Source of the DNA: Thermoplasmata archaeon
GTDB taxonomy: Archaea; Thermoplasmatota; Thermoplasmata; Thermoplasmatales; GCA-001856825
Direction: 5' to 3'
Length of the DNA stretch: 64,000 bases
Assembly (NCBI GenBank): GCA_021797915.1
Contig: JAJZYT010000001.1
Coordinates: 16,473-80,472, forward strand
In this document: one piece after another, positions 40,023-49,106 of the stretch
Layout of the letters: the number at the start of each line of letters is the position of its first letter
How positions within the stretch are numbered: the stretch's first letter is position 1
Notes under the pieces: model-generated
Database searches by the model: none
What the model saw: the letters and a program-made list of their open reading frames with translations, nothing else
What the model was told of the DNA's origin: nothing
Program-made: the position numbers and the translations under genes

Positions 40023-41054
40023 ATGAAGATAAACATTGACGGCAAGACCAGTGACTTTAAGGCCGTTTGGTACGAAGAACCTGTAATAAAAATGATTGAT
40101 CAGAGAATCTTGCCAGAGAGTTTCAAGATTGTGGACATAAGGAACACGAAGGAACTCTATGATGCGATAAAGGATATGACTGTGAGGGGAGCTCCATCGA
40201 TTGGGGCTGCGGCTGCCTACGGGGTTGCCCAAGCTCGTGCTTTAGGGAAGGATATAGAAGAGGCGGGGAAACTCATAAAGTCTGCGAGACCAACGGCTTA
40301 CGATCTATTCTTTGCAGTTGATTTTGTTCTGCAACACAAGGAGGAAGCTAGTAGATATGCGGAGAAGTACGTCGATTCTATAGTGGAAAGGTCCCGTCTG
40401 ATTGGAGTCAACGGCAATGAATTGATTGGAAATAGCAAGAAGATATTGACTCACTGCAATGCAGGGGCCCTCGCATCAGTTGATTACGGAACTGCCTTAT
40501 CTCCAATCAGGAAAGCAAAGGAGAGCGGAAAGAATCCATTCGTTTGGGTGGATGAGACAAGACCAAGGTTACAGGGTGCAAGATTGACTGCATGGGAACT
40601 GGTTCAGGAAGGTATCGAGCACAAAGTGATAGCAGACAACGCTGCTGGTTTCCTGATGGATAGAGGGCAGGTTGACCTCGCAATAGTTGGAGCTGACAGG
40701 ATAACCAAGAACGGGGATTTTGCAAACAAGATAGGTACCTACGAAAAGGCGGTCTTAGCAAAGGAGAATGGGGTGAGTTTCTATGTTGCAGCTCCGCTGA
40801 GCACGTTTGATTTCAGTATTGAAAATGGCAGAGACATACCAATTGAGGTAAGATCGGAAGAAGAAGTCAAGGACATAAAGGGTATGGCCATTTCACCGAG
40901 GGAGTCCCAGGCATACAACCCCGCCTTCGACGTGACACCAAACAGGTACGTGACTGCTTACATTACAGAGTACGGGGTATACAAGAGCTCAGAACTTCAG
41001 AAACTGAAAGGCAAGGGAAAAGAGTCTATCATAGAGCAAATTGGAAACATTTGA
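40023..41054 (+). CDS. mtnA: S-methyl-5-thioribose-1-phosphate isomerase (MtnA) / eIF2B-like
   Basis: Isomerises methylthioribose-1-phosphate in methionine salvage. It is 343 residues long from the ATG at 40023. The frame is open far upstream, but only this start gives the family N-terminus and it has a TTAAATTA box about 25 bases before it. Signature parts are D-M-T-V-R-G-A-P-S-I-G-A-A-A, catalytic Cys in T-H-C-N-A-G-A-L-A, V-D-E-T-R-P-R-L-Q-G-A-R-L-T-A-W-E-L, and catalytic Asp in V-G-A-D-R-I-T-K-N-G-D-F-A-N-K-I-G-T. Polyamine synthesis in this cell yields methylthioadenosine, giving it work. The related ribose-1,5-bisphosphate isomerase is less likely. Confidence 0.92.
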   Translation: MKINIDGKTSDFKAVWYEEPVIKMIDQRILPESFKIVDIRNTKELYDAIKDMTVRGAPSIGAAAAYGVAQARALGKDIEEAGKLIKSARPTAYDLFFAVDFVLQHKEEASRYAEKYVDSIVERSRLIGVNGNELIGNSKKILTHCNAGALASVDYGTALSPIRKAKESGKNPFVWVDETRPRLQGARLTAWELVQEGIEHKVIADNAAGFLMDRGQVDLAIVGADRITKNGDFANKIGTYEKAVLAKENGVSFYVAAPLSTFDFSIENGRDIPIEVRSEEEVKDIKGMAISPRESQAYNPAFDVTPNRYVTAYITEYGVYKSSELQKLKGKGKESIIEQIGNI

Positions 41055-41093
41055 AAAGAATTTTATCAATGGTTCGATAATCATTGACAATCC

Positions 41094-43049
41094 TTGACTC
41101 AAAGAAATGTCCTCTGGAAATCCGACGAACTGTGTGAGAAGTCAAACCTACGAAAGTATATTGGCTGGGTCAATCGTGAATATGGCAAGGACTTCGCGAA
41201 GTATGAAGAACTCAGACAGTGGTCGATCAAGAATATTTCTGATTTCTGGGAATCGATCCTCCGGTACTTTAACGTCAAAATTGAGGGATCTTACTCCAAG
41301 GTATTGAACACTGAAGAGATGCCAGGGAACAAGTGGTTTGAGGGGCTCAAGCTCAATTATGCCGAGAATAACCTGAATCTGGCGGATCAGGAGGAAATTG
41401 CACTATTTTTCAACGAGTCAGGACAGAAGAGGAAAATCTCAAGAAAGGAGTTCACGGAACAATCTGGAGCAATACAAAGGTTCCTTACCGATTCTGGTGT
41501 AGTAGCAGGAGACAGAGTTGCATCTTTCCTACCAAATGTGCCTGAAGCAATGGAAGCTCTTTATGCAACTTCTGCACTGGGGGGAATCTGGTCTAGCTCC
41601 TCTCCGGATTTTGGTTCCGAAGCAATCCTGGACAGATTCAAGCAGATAAGTCCTAAGGTGCTGTTTGCTCCGGATAGCTACACATATAATGGAAAAAAAT
41701 ACGACAAGATTGAAACAGTGAAACGAGTTGTCGACCAGATTCCCAGTATCAAACGTGTCGCGATCCTTGGTGATCCTATTCAAAATGTACCGGGCAACTT
41801 CGTTTCTATGGAATCAATTGTCAACGATAAGAGAGATCTGAGCTTCCATAGAGTTCCTTTCGATCATCCCCTTTGGATACTTTATTCCTCGGGAACCACT
41901 GGTCCCCCCAAGGCAATTGTCCACAGTCAGGGAGGAATCTTGCTGGAACACTTGAAACTGCTGAGCCTGCACTACAATCAGAAAAAGGGTGACAGATTCT
42001 TCTGGTTCACAACAACAGGATGGATGATGTGGAACGTGCTTGTGAGCTCTATAGGTACCGGGGCAACTGCGGTGATGTATGATGGAAACTCTACTTTTCC
42101 AGACAATTATAGTCTGTGGAAAATTGCTGAGGAGAATAATATATCATTCTTTGGAACAAGTGCTGCTTACATTTCTTATCTAATGAAGGAGAAGGCAAAT
42201 CTTGTCGATAGATACCCGCTCAAGAATCTCGTTGCAATAGGATCCACGGGTTCGCCTCTCTCTAATGAAGCATTCAGGTACGTATACGAGAGCATCAAGA
42301 AGAATGTCTGGCTGGCATCAATCAGCGGAGGAACTGACCTTTGCACGGCATTTCTCGGTGGATGCGCATGCTTACCTGTGATAGAAGGTGAGCTTCAGTG
42401 CATAGACCTTGGGGCGGACATACACTCCTTCGACGAAGAGGGAGCGCCTGTCCTTGACCAGGTGGGCGAACTAGTCATCAAGAAACCGATGCCTTCAATG
42501 CCGATCTACCTCTGGAACGACAACGGAGAAAAATTGAAGGAAACATACTTCTCAAATTACCCTGGGGTATGGCGACACGGAGACTGGTTGTCAATAACTC
42601 AGGATGGTTCTGCGACAATCTACGGACGTTCCGACTCAACTCTCAAACGAAGGGGAATAAGAATCGGCACGGCGGAGATATATGGGGTTCTTGACGGAAT
42701 TGACGAGATAAGAGACAGCATAATTGTGGGAATTGAATTGGAGGGAGGAGAGTATTACATGCCGCTCTTTGTCGTAACGGAGAACACGGGGGACTTTGAA
42801 AAGGTGAAGAAGAATATTGTGAAGAGCCTTAGAGTCGCATTATCTCCGCGCCACGTGCCTGATGAAATCATACGTGTCGCACAGATTCCGAGAACGATCA
42901 ATGGAAAGAAAATGGAAGTTCCTCTGAAGAAACTGCTGATGGGCATTCCGGCTGAAAGAGCGATGAACTTGGGCTCGATGGCAAATCCGGAATCCCTGAA
43001 GGAGTTCTCTGATATAGCCAAGAGGATCAGAACAAAACAACATCAGTAG
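41094..43049 (+). CDS. Acetoacetyl-CoA synthetase
   Basis: ATP-dependent ligase forming acetoacetyl-CoA from acetoacetate, 651 residues, of the acyl-adenylate superfamily. The N-terminal part W-F-E-G-L-K-L-N-Y-A-E-N-N-L is characteristic of the acetoacetate branch. The ATP-binding loop reads Y-S-S-G-T-T-G-P-P-K-A-I-V-H-S. G-G-T-D-L-C-T-A-F-L-G-G and R-H-G-D-W-L-S-I-T follow. The C-terminal catalytic Lys lies in R-T-I-N-G-K-K-M-E-V-P. The start is TTG. It may run with mtnA, 39 bases upstream. It suggests use of ketone-body or amino-acid breakdown products, or feeding of the mevalonate pathway. Confidence 0.93.
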   Translation: MTQRNVLWKSDELCEKSNLRKYIGWVNREYGKDFAKYEELRQWSIKNISDFWESILRYFNVKIEGSYSKVLNTEEMPGNKWFEGLKLNYAENNLNLADQEEIALFFNESGQKRKISRKEFTEQSGAIQRFLTDSGVVAGDRVASFLPNVPEAMEALYATSALGGIWSSSSPDFGSEAILDRFKQISPKVLFAPDSYTYNGKKYDKIETVKRVVDQIPSIKRVAILGDPIQNVPGNFVSMESIVNDKRDLSFHRVPFDHPLWILYSSGTTGPPKAIVHSQGGILLEHLKLLSLHYNQKKGDRFFWFTTTGWMMWNVLVSSIGTGATAVMYDGNSTFPDNYSLWKIAEENNISFFGTSAAYISYLMKEKANLVDRYPLKNLVAIGSTGSPLSNEAFRYVYESIKKNVWLASISGGTDLCTAFLGGCACLPVIEGELQCIDLGADIHSFDEEGAPVLDQVGELVIKKPMPSMPIYLWNDNGEKLKETYFSNYPGVWRHGDWLSITQDGSATIYGRSDSTLKRRGIRIGTAEIYGVLDGIDEIRDSIIVGIELEGGEYYMPLFVVTENTGDFEKVKKNIVKSLRVALSPRHVPDEIIRVAQIPRTINGKKMEVPLKKLLMGIPAERAMNLGSMANPESLKEFSDIAKRIRTKQHQ

Positions 43050-43072
43050 AACGTTCGATTACCTTCTTAAAA

Positions 43073-44242
43073 TCATCCGGAGTGAATCTTTTCCCACATC
43101 TGCTTGGCAAGTTTTCCGTCGTACAAGAATTTGGAATAAAGTTCTTCGCTCCTTTCCCTCTTCTTTCTGTGCTCTTCAAGCAATTGATTGACCTTCTGAG
43201 CCAGTATTTTCTTAATCTCCCCAGTCAACATTTTACCGGTGGAATATTCATTTGCAATTCTCTGTATAGCGCTGTCATCGTCCTCAAAAATATAGAACAA
43301 CCACTGATAAGGGACGTCGACCTTTAGGTCAGCTCCCAAGCTTCTTTGCAATTCGGTGGTCGCCTGCCCACCCGAGAAAGCGTATTTCATTATCTTCTTC
43401 TCGACCGTCTTTGGCGGGTCTGAGAGATATACAGCCGACTCTGGTATGGACGAGCTCATTTTGCCGTCCGATCCCGTTAGTGGGGGGAGGAACTTGCTGT
43501 GAATCTCCGCAGCTTTGTAGAAGCCGAGAGACTCTGCAAGGTCCCTCTGGAGTCTCCAGTAAGGATCCTGGTCTATCGCTGCGGGAATCAGGCATCTTTT
43601 CTTTTCAAACATTGTTGGGAAGATCTGTATCGCAGGGTAAAATAGGATTCCAATGTTGGAAGAAGCGTCCATTCCGAATGTGGCTTTTATCTGCGAGAAA
43701 TTCAGTTTCTTTGCGATGGACGTGACGAGGGGGTACATGTTTTTGATATATTCCGTGTCTTTGAAGATGAACGTCTTTTCCGGATTAAATCCGACAGCGA
43801 TTATGTCCAATATATTCTGATGTGCCCACTCAGAGGTTTGCTCAAGTGTGTAGTCCTGATTTCTCATGAATTTCTCGTCGTCCGTAATCTCAATATAGAC
43901 ATTAACGTCGAATATGTCCTGGAGCCACTTCGTAAATAGGAAGGGAACGAGGTGACCAATGTGCATCCCAAGTGAAGGAGCCCTCCCGGTGTAGAGAAAG
44001 AATCCATTTCCGTTCTTGTAGTCTTTGATTATCAGGTCAAGGTCCCTATGGGAGAAAAATATGTTTCGCCTGAGCATAACGTGCATTTTTCCCCCTGAAA
44101 ATCTGGATATCTCCCTCAGTAGATCCGGTGTGATCTTCTGAGTGCCAAACTGTTGGATCAATCTTTCATAGTCGACTTTTCCCGTAACTTCCCAAGGGGT
44201 GACCTTGAAATTGTCTTCCGCCACATTGAGTAATGCGGACAC
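43073..44242 (-). CDS. trpS: Tryptophanyl-tRNA synthetase
   Basis: Class I synthetase, 389 residues, archaeal/eukaryotic type. It has an N-terminal extension with V-T-P-W-E-V-T-G-K-V-D-Y, typical of this branch. HIGH is at 94-97 (L-G-M-H-I-G-H-L). I-E-I-T-D-D-E-K-F lies in the tryptophan pocket region. A-I-D-Q-D-P-Y-W-R-L is the archaeal/eukaryal signature, and the signature loop is G-K-M-S-S-S-I-P near 264. It is divergent from the PEBP-family gene. Confidence 0.96.
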   Translation of the reverse strand: MSALLNVAEDNFKVTPWEVTGKVDYERLIQQFGTQKITPDLLREISRFSGGKMHVMLRRNIFFSHRDLDLIIKDYKNGNGFFLYTGRAPSLGMHIGHLVPFLFTKWLQDIFDVNVYIEITDDEKFMRNQDYTLEQTSEWAHQNILDIIAVGFNPEKTFIFKDTEYIKNMYPLVTSIAKKLNFSQIKATFGMDASSNIGILFYPAIQIFPTMFEKKRCLIPAAIDQDPYWRLQRDLAESLGFYKAAEIHSKFLPPLTGSDGKMSSSIPESAVYLSDPPKTVEKKIMKYAFSGGQATTELQRSLGADLKVDVPYQWLFYIFEDDDSAIQRIANEYSTGKMLTGEIKKILAQKVNQLLEEHRKKRERSEELYSKFLYDGKLAKQMWEKIHSG

Positions 44243-44338
44243 TTAATAAAATCATTTTTGGCTGTCTTTCAAAACAGATCATTTGAGAAATTGGAGCTTT
44301 CACGGAAATTACTTCTATCGAAACAGGCATGGACAATC

Positions 44339-44803
44339 ATGTCACTCAGCATCGAAATAAAAGGCATCAAGCAGGGCGAAACAATACCGGTCGATTTCAC
44401 CTGTGACGGAAAGAATTATTCTCCTCAAATAAACATCAAAGAAACTCCCTATGGGTCAAAGTCACTTGCTCTAATTGTTGAAGACCCAGATGCGCCAGTT
44501 GGACTCTTTGTGCACTGGGTAATCTTCAACATTCCTCCTGACACCAAAACGATCAATGAGAATATTGAAAAGTCGGTGAAAACAAGGGACGGCTATTTTC
44601 AGGGAAAGAATGATTTTGGAAAGTTGGGTTATGACGGACCTTGTCCTCCAAGGGGCCATGGATTCCACAGATATTTTTTCAAACTCTATGCCCTGAACTC
44701 GGTCTTGGACTTCGAAGGAGTTGGGACGAGAGAAAAAGTGATAAAGTCAATGGGCGGTAAGATACTGGGTCAGGCTGAAGCAATGGGTAGGTATGAGCGT
44801 TGA
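44339..44803 (+). CDS. PEBP / YbhB-YbcL (Raf kinase inhibitor-like) family protein
   Basis: A 154-residue cytoplasmic protein from the ATG at 44339. The frame is open back to 44258, but the earlier part is unlike the family. The core reads F-T-C-D-G-K-N-Y-S-P-Q-I, then V-E-D-P-D-A-P-V-G-L-F-V-H-W-V-I-F-N-I-P, then Y-D-G-P-C-P-P-R-G-H-G-F-H-R-Y-F-F-K-L-Y-A-L. The D-P-D-A-P and G-P-x-P-P-x-G-x-x-H-R-Y motifs form the ligand-binding pocket. The role in archaea is unknown. Its stop is one base from the convergent iron-transporter gene. Confidence 0.9.
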   Translation: MSLSIEIKGIKQGETIPVDFTCDGKNYSPQINIKETPYGSKSLALIVEDPDAPVGLFVHWVIFNIPPDTKTINENIEKSVKTRDGYFQGKNDFGKLGYDGPCPPRGHGFHRYFFKLYALNSVLDFEGVGTREKVIKSMGGKILGQAEAMGRYER

Positions 44804-44804
44804 A

Positions 44805-45743
44805 TCAGCCGAGATAGCCGATGAAGTGATGGGCTATCAACCCAATCGCAAAGGTGGCTAGGAATCCAAGAGTTACAAGTCCAAGTGAACGGAGCAAGTC
44901 CTTTCGGAGTTTCCCATTTGATTGGATAGAGATCACAGAAGTTACAATGCTGTCGACAATTATGACTAGCACAAAAGAGATGATCAACGCTGTATACCGC
45001 TGAAGAAACAGGAATGGAAATATGGGTACAATTGCTCCTATAAAATAATAAAGAGCAGTGTTGCCTGCTGCTCTCTTTGCAGAATAACCATCCGTTGAGA
45101 CTATCTGTCCTTTTGCACGCTCAGAAAGATAGGCCCCTATTGTCATTGAAACAAGTCCAGAAGCACCGAAGACTATCCCTCCCACAGCAACATAGACATT
45201 GTTGATAAAGACCCCGGTAAGTCCTGCAACACTGGCAAGCACCTCTATTAGCCCATCAGACATTCCGTAAATTGCATCCCTCACCTTGTCTGCGTTTCCT
45301 TTGAGTTCTGTGCTCATCTGGATGAAGGCGTCCTCGTGATCCTTTTCGTCAGCCAGAATCTTGTTGAGTTGCTCTCTTTCCCACAGTTCAGTTGATTCTT
45401 TTTCTAAGTAATCGGAATATTCCTTGATTGCATCTACCTCTCCGCGCTCCAGATATTGGACGAGGAACGAAATTCCAAAAATTTTCTGAAGAAAACCAAG
45501 ATAAGAATAATACCACGTATTTCTATTCTTGAAAGGGGGGGGAGTTCTGCCCTTTTTCTTGATAAGTTCGGCCCAGAAGTCAGAGTGATGAGACTCTATT
45601 GCTGCCAGTTCCATGAGCTTCATAGCTATATCCTGTTTCCTCTCGCTCCTCCTCCAAGATGTCATGATCCTCTTCGAAATCCTTTTGTAAAGGCTAGCGT
45701 CATTCAGCTCATTCTCATAAAATGTTTCAGGACTACTGACCAC
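44805..45743 (-). CDS. Membrane-bound ferritin-like / VIT1 iron transporter fusion
   Basis: A 312-residue two-domain protein. Residues about 1-140 form a ferritin-like four-helix domain with iron-ligand candidates in L-A-A-I-E-S-H-H-S-D-F-W and D-E-K-D-H-E-D-A-F. Residues about 145-312 form a VIT1/CCC1 membrane domain: D-A-I-Y-G-M-S-D-G-L-I-E-V-L-A-S-V-A-G-L-T-G, then G-A-Y-L-S-E-R-A-K. This is the architecture of MbfA-type exporters that remove ferrous iron and limit peroxide damage. For an acidophile in iron-rich water such a pump is plausible. Manganese is an alternative substrate. Confidence 0.85.
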   Translation of the reverse strand: MVSSPETFYENELNDASLYKRISKRIMTSWRRSERKQDIAMKLMELAAIESHHSDFWAELIKKKGRTPPPFKNRNTWYYSYLGFLQKIFGISFLVQYLERGEVDAIKEYSDYLEKESTELWEREQLNKILADEKDHEDAFIQMSTELKGNADKVRDAIYGMSDGLIEVLASVAGLTGVFINNVYVAVGGIVFGASGLVSMTIGAYLSERAKGQIVSTDGYSAKRAAGNTALYYFIGAIVPIFPFLFLQRYTALIISFVLVIIVDSIVTSVISIQSNGKLRKDLLRSLGLVTLGFLATFAIGLIAHHFIGYLG

Positions 45744-45851
45744 TCTGATGCATCATTAAATCGTTAATAACGCTTTCTGGAATTGCGTTTCAAATGCACT
45801 AAAAAGAAGGAAAGAATAAATCTATTCAGGCAATACGGGAAGAGTGATAAT

Positions 45852-47171
45852 ATGACCCAGAATGTTTTAATCATGGGAGCAGCAGGACGTGATTTCCACA
45901 ACTTCAATACGTACTTCAGGGATAAGAAGGAGTACAACGTTGTTGGATTCACAGCCACTCAAATACCAAACATTGAAGGAAGGACCTATCCGAAGGAGCT
46001 GGCCGGTAAACTTTATCCAAAGGGAATACCAATCCATCCGGAATCTGACCTAACCAAGCTCATAAAGGAGAAGAAGGTGGATCTAGTTGTATTTTCATAC
46101 TCCGATGTGCCCCACGAATACGTGATGCACAAAGGATCAGAGGTCTTGGCGGCGGGCGCTAATTTCCTAATGCTCGGACCCAAGGATACGCAAGTCAAGA
46201 GCAAGAAACCATTGATCTCGATCTGCGCAGTCAGAACTGGTTCAGGAAAATCCCAAACAACCAGGAGGGTCGAAGACATCCTCACAGGGATGGGAAAGAA
46301 GGTAGTCGCGATTCGGCATCCAATGCCATACGGCAATCTTCTTGATCAGAAAGTGCAGAGATTTGCTACAATGGACGATTTGGTGAAACAGAAATGCACT
46401 ATCGAGGAACGGGAGGAATACGAACCCCACATCAAGAGGAATGTTGTAATATACGCTGGAGTGGATTATGAGGCAATTCTGAGGCAGGCCGAGAAGGAAG
46501 GGGATATAGTTCTCTGGGATGGAGGGAACAACGACTTTTCATTCTACAAGAGTGACCTGGAGATCGTTGTTGCAGATCCGCACAGAGCTGGTCACGAGAT
46601 GAAATATCATCCAGGTGAAGTTAACCTGAGGTCAGCCGATGTCATAGTGATCAACAAGGAAGAAACGGCAACACTGGACAACATAAACATCGTGAGAGAA
46701 AATATAAGGAAAGTTAACCCGAAGGCGATAGTAGTGGACGGAGCATCCCCCTTCTTCAGTGCAGATTCCGAGAAGGTCAGGGGAAAGAGAGTCCTAGCGA
46801 TAGAGGATGGTCCAACACTTACTCATGGCGAAATGAGCTACGGCGCGGCAGTGCTATTTTCCATCAAGTATGGCGCTTCGGAGCTCGCAGACGCCAAGGA
46901 CTATGCCAAGGGCACGATCAAGGGAGTTTACGAGAAGTACAAGCAAATCCACAACTATCTCCCAGCAATGGGATATTCTCCCAAGCAGATAAAAGATCTA
47001 GAAGCAACCATAAACGCAACTCCGGCAGACGTCGTTGTCTCCGGAACTCCAATAGACTTGACAAAAGTGGTAAAGATAAACAAGCCACTCATAAATGTGA
47101 AGTATGAGCTTCAGGAAATAGGGAAACCAGACCTGACTGACATCTTAGCTAAATTCGTCAAGACACACTAA
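45852..47171 (+). CDS. COG2403-family GTPase-like protein (often annotated cyclic 2,3-diphosphoglycerate synthetase)
   Basis: A 439-residue protein from the ATG at 45852; the earlier part of the frame (from 45783) is unlike the family. It has an N-terminal Rossmann-like part N-V-L-I-M-G-A-A-G-R-D-F-H-N-F and T-A-T-Q-I-P-N-I-E-G-R. A P-loop-like R-T-G-S-G-K-S-Q-T-T follows near 141, with V-I-N-K-E-E-T-A and H-G-E-M-S-Y-G-A-A later. Databases name these proteins cyclic 2,3-diphosphoglycerate synthetase by homology or simply predicted GTPase; I know no decisive proof for either in this order. It is convergent with srp19 with a 14-base overlap. Confidence 0.8.
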   Translation: MTQNVLIMGAAGRDFHNFNTYFRDKKEYNVVGFTATQIPNIEGRTYPKELAGKLYPKGIPIHPESDLTKLIKEKKVDLVVFSYSDVPHEYVMHKGSEVLAAGANFLMLGPKDTQVKSKKPLISICAVRTGSGKSQTTRRVEDILTGMGKKVVAIRHPMPYGNLLDQKVQRFATMDDLVKQKCTIEEREEYEPHIKRNVVIYAGVDYEAILRQAEKEGDIVLWDGGNNDFSFYKSDLEIVVADPHRAGHEMKYHPGEVNLRSADVIVINKEETATLDNINIVRENIRKVNPKAIVVDGASPFFSADSEKVRGKRVLAIEDGPTLTHGEMSYGAAVLFSIKYGASELADAKDYAKGTIKGVYEKYKQIHNYLPAMGYSPKQIKDLEATINATPADVVVSGTPIDLTKVVKINKPLINVKYELQEIGKPDLTDILAKFVKTH

Positions 47172-47409
47172 TTGCTAATTCTTCTATTTTTTTTATTAAA
47201 TTTTCTTTGCTTCCTTCCCATTCCACTTCAATTTTTTTTTCTGCTCTTGAAGGAGATTTGGGATATCTAGCTTCATAAACCTGGAAATCCAGGTTCATAG
47301 ACTTCAAAATATCTATCAGTTTTTCGGAAGGAAAATTCTTCTTTACCCTTCTACCCATCTTGCGGGTTACTGCAGTATTAAAATAGGTCTCCCAGAGCGT
47401 TCGCTTCAT
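47158..47409 (-). CDS. srp19: Signal recognition particle 19 kDa protein
   Basis: Binds helices 6 and 8 of 7S RNA and prepares it for SRP54. The 83-residue length fits archaeal SRP19. The pattern L-W-E-T-Y-F-N-T-A-V-T-R-K-M-G-R-R-V-K-K, then E-A-R-Y-P-K-S-P-S-R, matches the R-x-x-G-R-R and Y-P-R-x-W segments of the family, though W is absent here. It overlaps rps8e by 4 bases. The SRP RNA itself is at about 61.8 kb in this window. Confidence 0.85.
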   Translation of the reverse strand: MKRTLWETYFNTAVTRKMGRRVKKNFPSEKLIDILKSMNLDFQVYEARYPKSPSRAEKKIEVEWEGSKENLIKKIEELAISVS

Positions 47410-47789
47410 TTCTGAATAAGTACTGCGTTGATTCTTCCGCTCTGCCCTGGCCTTGATGTCACACGAGCGTTTCCCAACTCTGTAACGACTATGGCCCCCT
47501 TTGTTATGATGTTTCTCTGGGCAAAGTGCGGATCTGCGATATTCTCCTTCACGTTGAGGATCTTAACTTTCTTTGTGACCCTAGCCTTTGGATCCGTGAC
47601 ATTTATTTCGTTTCCTTTTAGCAGGGCAGACTTGTTATTTCCTCCCATTCCTCTGACTTGTTTCCTCTTTACATTTCCAAGTACGGTCAGTGTTGGTTCG
47701 TTTCCTAGCTCGAATCTCTTTTTGTGTCTGTTCGACCTGAGTTTGCCACCACTAATTTTAGCACTTGCTCTTCCGTGATATATGGCCAT
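47406..47789 (-). CDS. rps8e: Small ribosomal subunit protein eS8
   Basis: A 127-residue basic ribosomal protein. It has the family's S-G-G-K-L-R-S-N-R-H-K-K-R-F-E-L-G, then V-R-G-M-G-G-N-N-K and the C-terminal I-I-T-K-G-A-I-V-V-T-E-L-G-N-A-R-V-T-S-R-P-G-Q-S-G-type ending with V-N-A-V-L-style closing strand (here I-N-A-V-L-I-Q-K). It is the first gene of the rps8e-srp19 pair and lies 62 bases after citrate synthase on the same strand. Confidence 0.96.
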   Translation of the reverse strand: MAIYHGRASAKISGGKLRSNRHKKRFELGNEPTLTVLGNVKRKQVRGMGGNNKSALLKGNEINVTDPKARVTKKVKILNVKENIADPHFAQRNIITKGAIVVTELGNARVTSRPGQSGRINAVLIQK

Positions 47790-47851
47790 GTGAAATCGCT
47801 ATGGTGAAAAAGTAGTTAAATGTTTCACCTTGATTTCGACTAAAAAGCAAA

Positions 47852-49012
47852 TCACCGCTGGGCTATCGGAACGTACGGCAAGTCAAGCGAGCCCACGTAC
47901 CATTCTACGGGCCTCACGAGCTTATTGTTTCCCCAGTACTCGACCACGTGGGAACCCCAACCAGCCATTCTTGATGCTACGAATATGGGGGTGAACAGGT
48001 GGCCATCAATTCCCAAGACCCTGTAGAGCGGTCCTGCAAAGAAATCAACGTTTGGCCAGATGCCCTTGGTAGCTCCTAGTTTCTCAACCATCATTTTTTC
48101 TGCCCTCAAGGCAATCTGGAGAAGTCTTTTCACTTCGTCCGAGGGCTCCTTCGCGAGGCTCTCATCCAAGAATCTCCTCACGATCTTGGCCCTTGGATCA
48201 TACGTCTTGTATATCCTATGACCGAACCCCATGATTCTCTGCTTGCCTTCCAGGGCTTCTTCGATGTATTTTTCAGTGTTATTTGGATCTCCTATTGCAT
48301 TCATCATACTCAATGCTGCCTCATCTGCCCCGCCGTGAAGAGGTCCCTTCAGAGTTCCAATCCCTGAAGTAGTTGCAGAATAAACGTCTGCCAGAGTGGA
48401 AGCAGTGACAAGAACGGAAAAAGTCGATGCGTTTGTACTGTGTTCTGCGTGAAGAATGAACATAAGGTCTATGAGTTTGCTCTCGAACTCGTTCGGTTTC
48501 TTGCCTGTGAGCATGTAAAGGAAATTTGCTGAATGACCGAGCGATGGATCCGGAGGAATGTATTCCTTGTTATCTCTAAATCTTCCAGTTGCAGCCGCAA
48601 TGGATGCGGTCTTGGCGATAAGCGTCACGATTTTATCTAGGGTTGAGGCCGGTTCCCTGTTATTTGGTTCCTTATCATACATAACGAGCATAGACGTTGC
48701 AGTTCTCATAACGTCCATCGGGTGGCTCTTCTTCGCCATCACTTTTATCAGATCAATAACTTCCTTCGGCAGATCCCTTCTTTCCTTCAGCTTTTTTGTG
48801 AACTCCTCATATTCCTTAGAAGATGGGAGTTTACCATTTAGTAGGAGGTAAGAAACTTCTTCGTAGTTTGACTGATCTGCAAGGCTTTCTATCGAATATC
48901 CTCTGTACCACAGTTTGCCATTCAGACCATCCACCTTAGAAATAGAACTTTCGTCAACGTAAATTCCATCCAATCCATAGTTAATGACTGGTTTTGCGCT
49001 CACAATAATCAA
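47852..49012 (-). CDS. gltA: Citrate synthase
   Basis: Condenses acetyl-CoA and oxaloacetate; archaeal enzymes of this class often also accept propionyl-CoA. It is 386 residues long. Y-R-G-Y-S-I-E-S-L-A-D lies near 36. The three catalytic regions are H-A-E-H-S-T-N-A-S-T-F near 185, G-P-L-H-G-G-A-D-E-A, and M-G-F-G-H-R-I-Y-K-T-Y-D-P-R-A. N-V-D-F-F-A-G is near the C-terminus, followed by S-H-V-V-E-Y. The listed start is TTG; a GTG three codons later is equally good. A methylisocitrate lyase at 25.8 kb makes a methylcitrate synthase side role possible. Confidence 0.94.
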   Translation of the reverse strand: MIIVSAKPVINYGLDGIYVDESSISKVDGLNGKLWYRGYSIESLADQSNYEEVSYLLLNGKLPSSKEYEEFTKKLKERRDLPKEVIDLIKVMAKKSHPMDVMRTATSMLVMYDKEPNNREPASTLDKIVTLIAKTASIAAATGRFRDNKEYIPPDPSLGHSANFLYMLTGKKPNEFESKLIDLMFILHAEHSTNASTFSVLVTASTLADVYSATTSGIGTLKGPLHGGADEAALSMMNAIGDPNNTEKYIEEALEGKQRIMGFGHRIYKTYDPRAKIVRRFLDESLAKEPSDEVKRLLQIALRAEKMMVEKLGATKGIWPNVDFFAGPLYRVLGIDGHLFTPIFVASRMAGWGSHVVEYWGNNKLVRPVEWYVGSLDLPYVPIAQR

Positions 49013-49106
49013 ATCAGATAATCGATGTTAAATACTTAACATTAGCTTAATCGTCTAAGCAAAAATCAAAGAAGAAACCTTATTTCTTTGCAGTGAATAT
49101 ATTAGA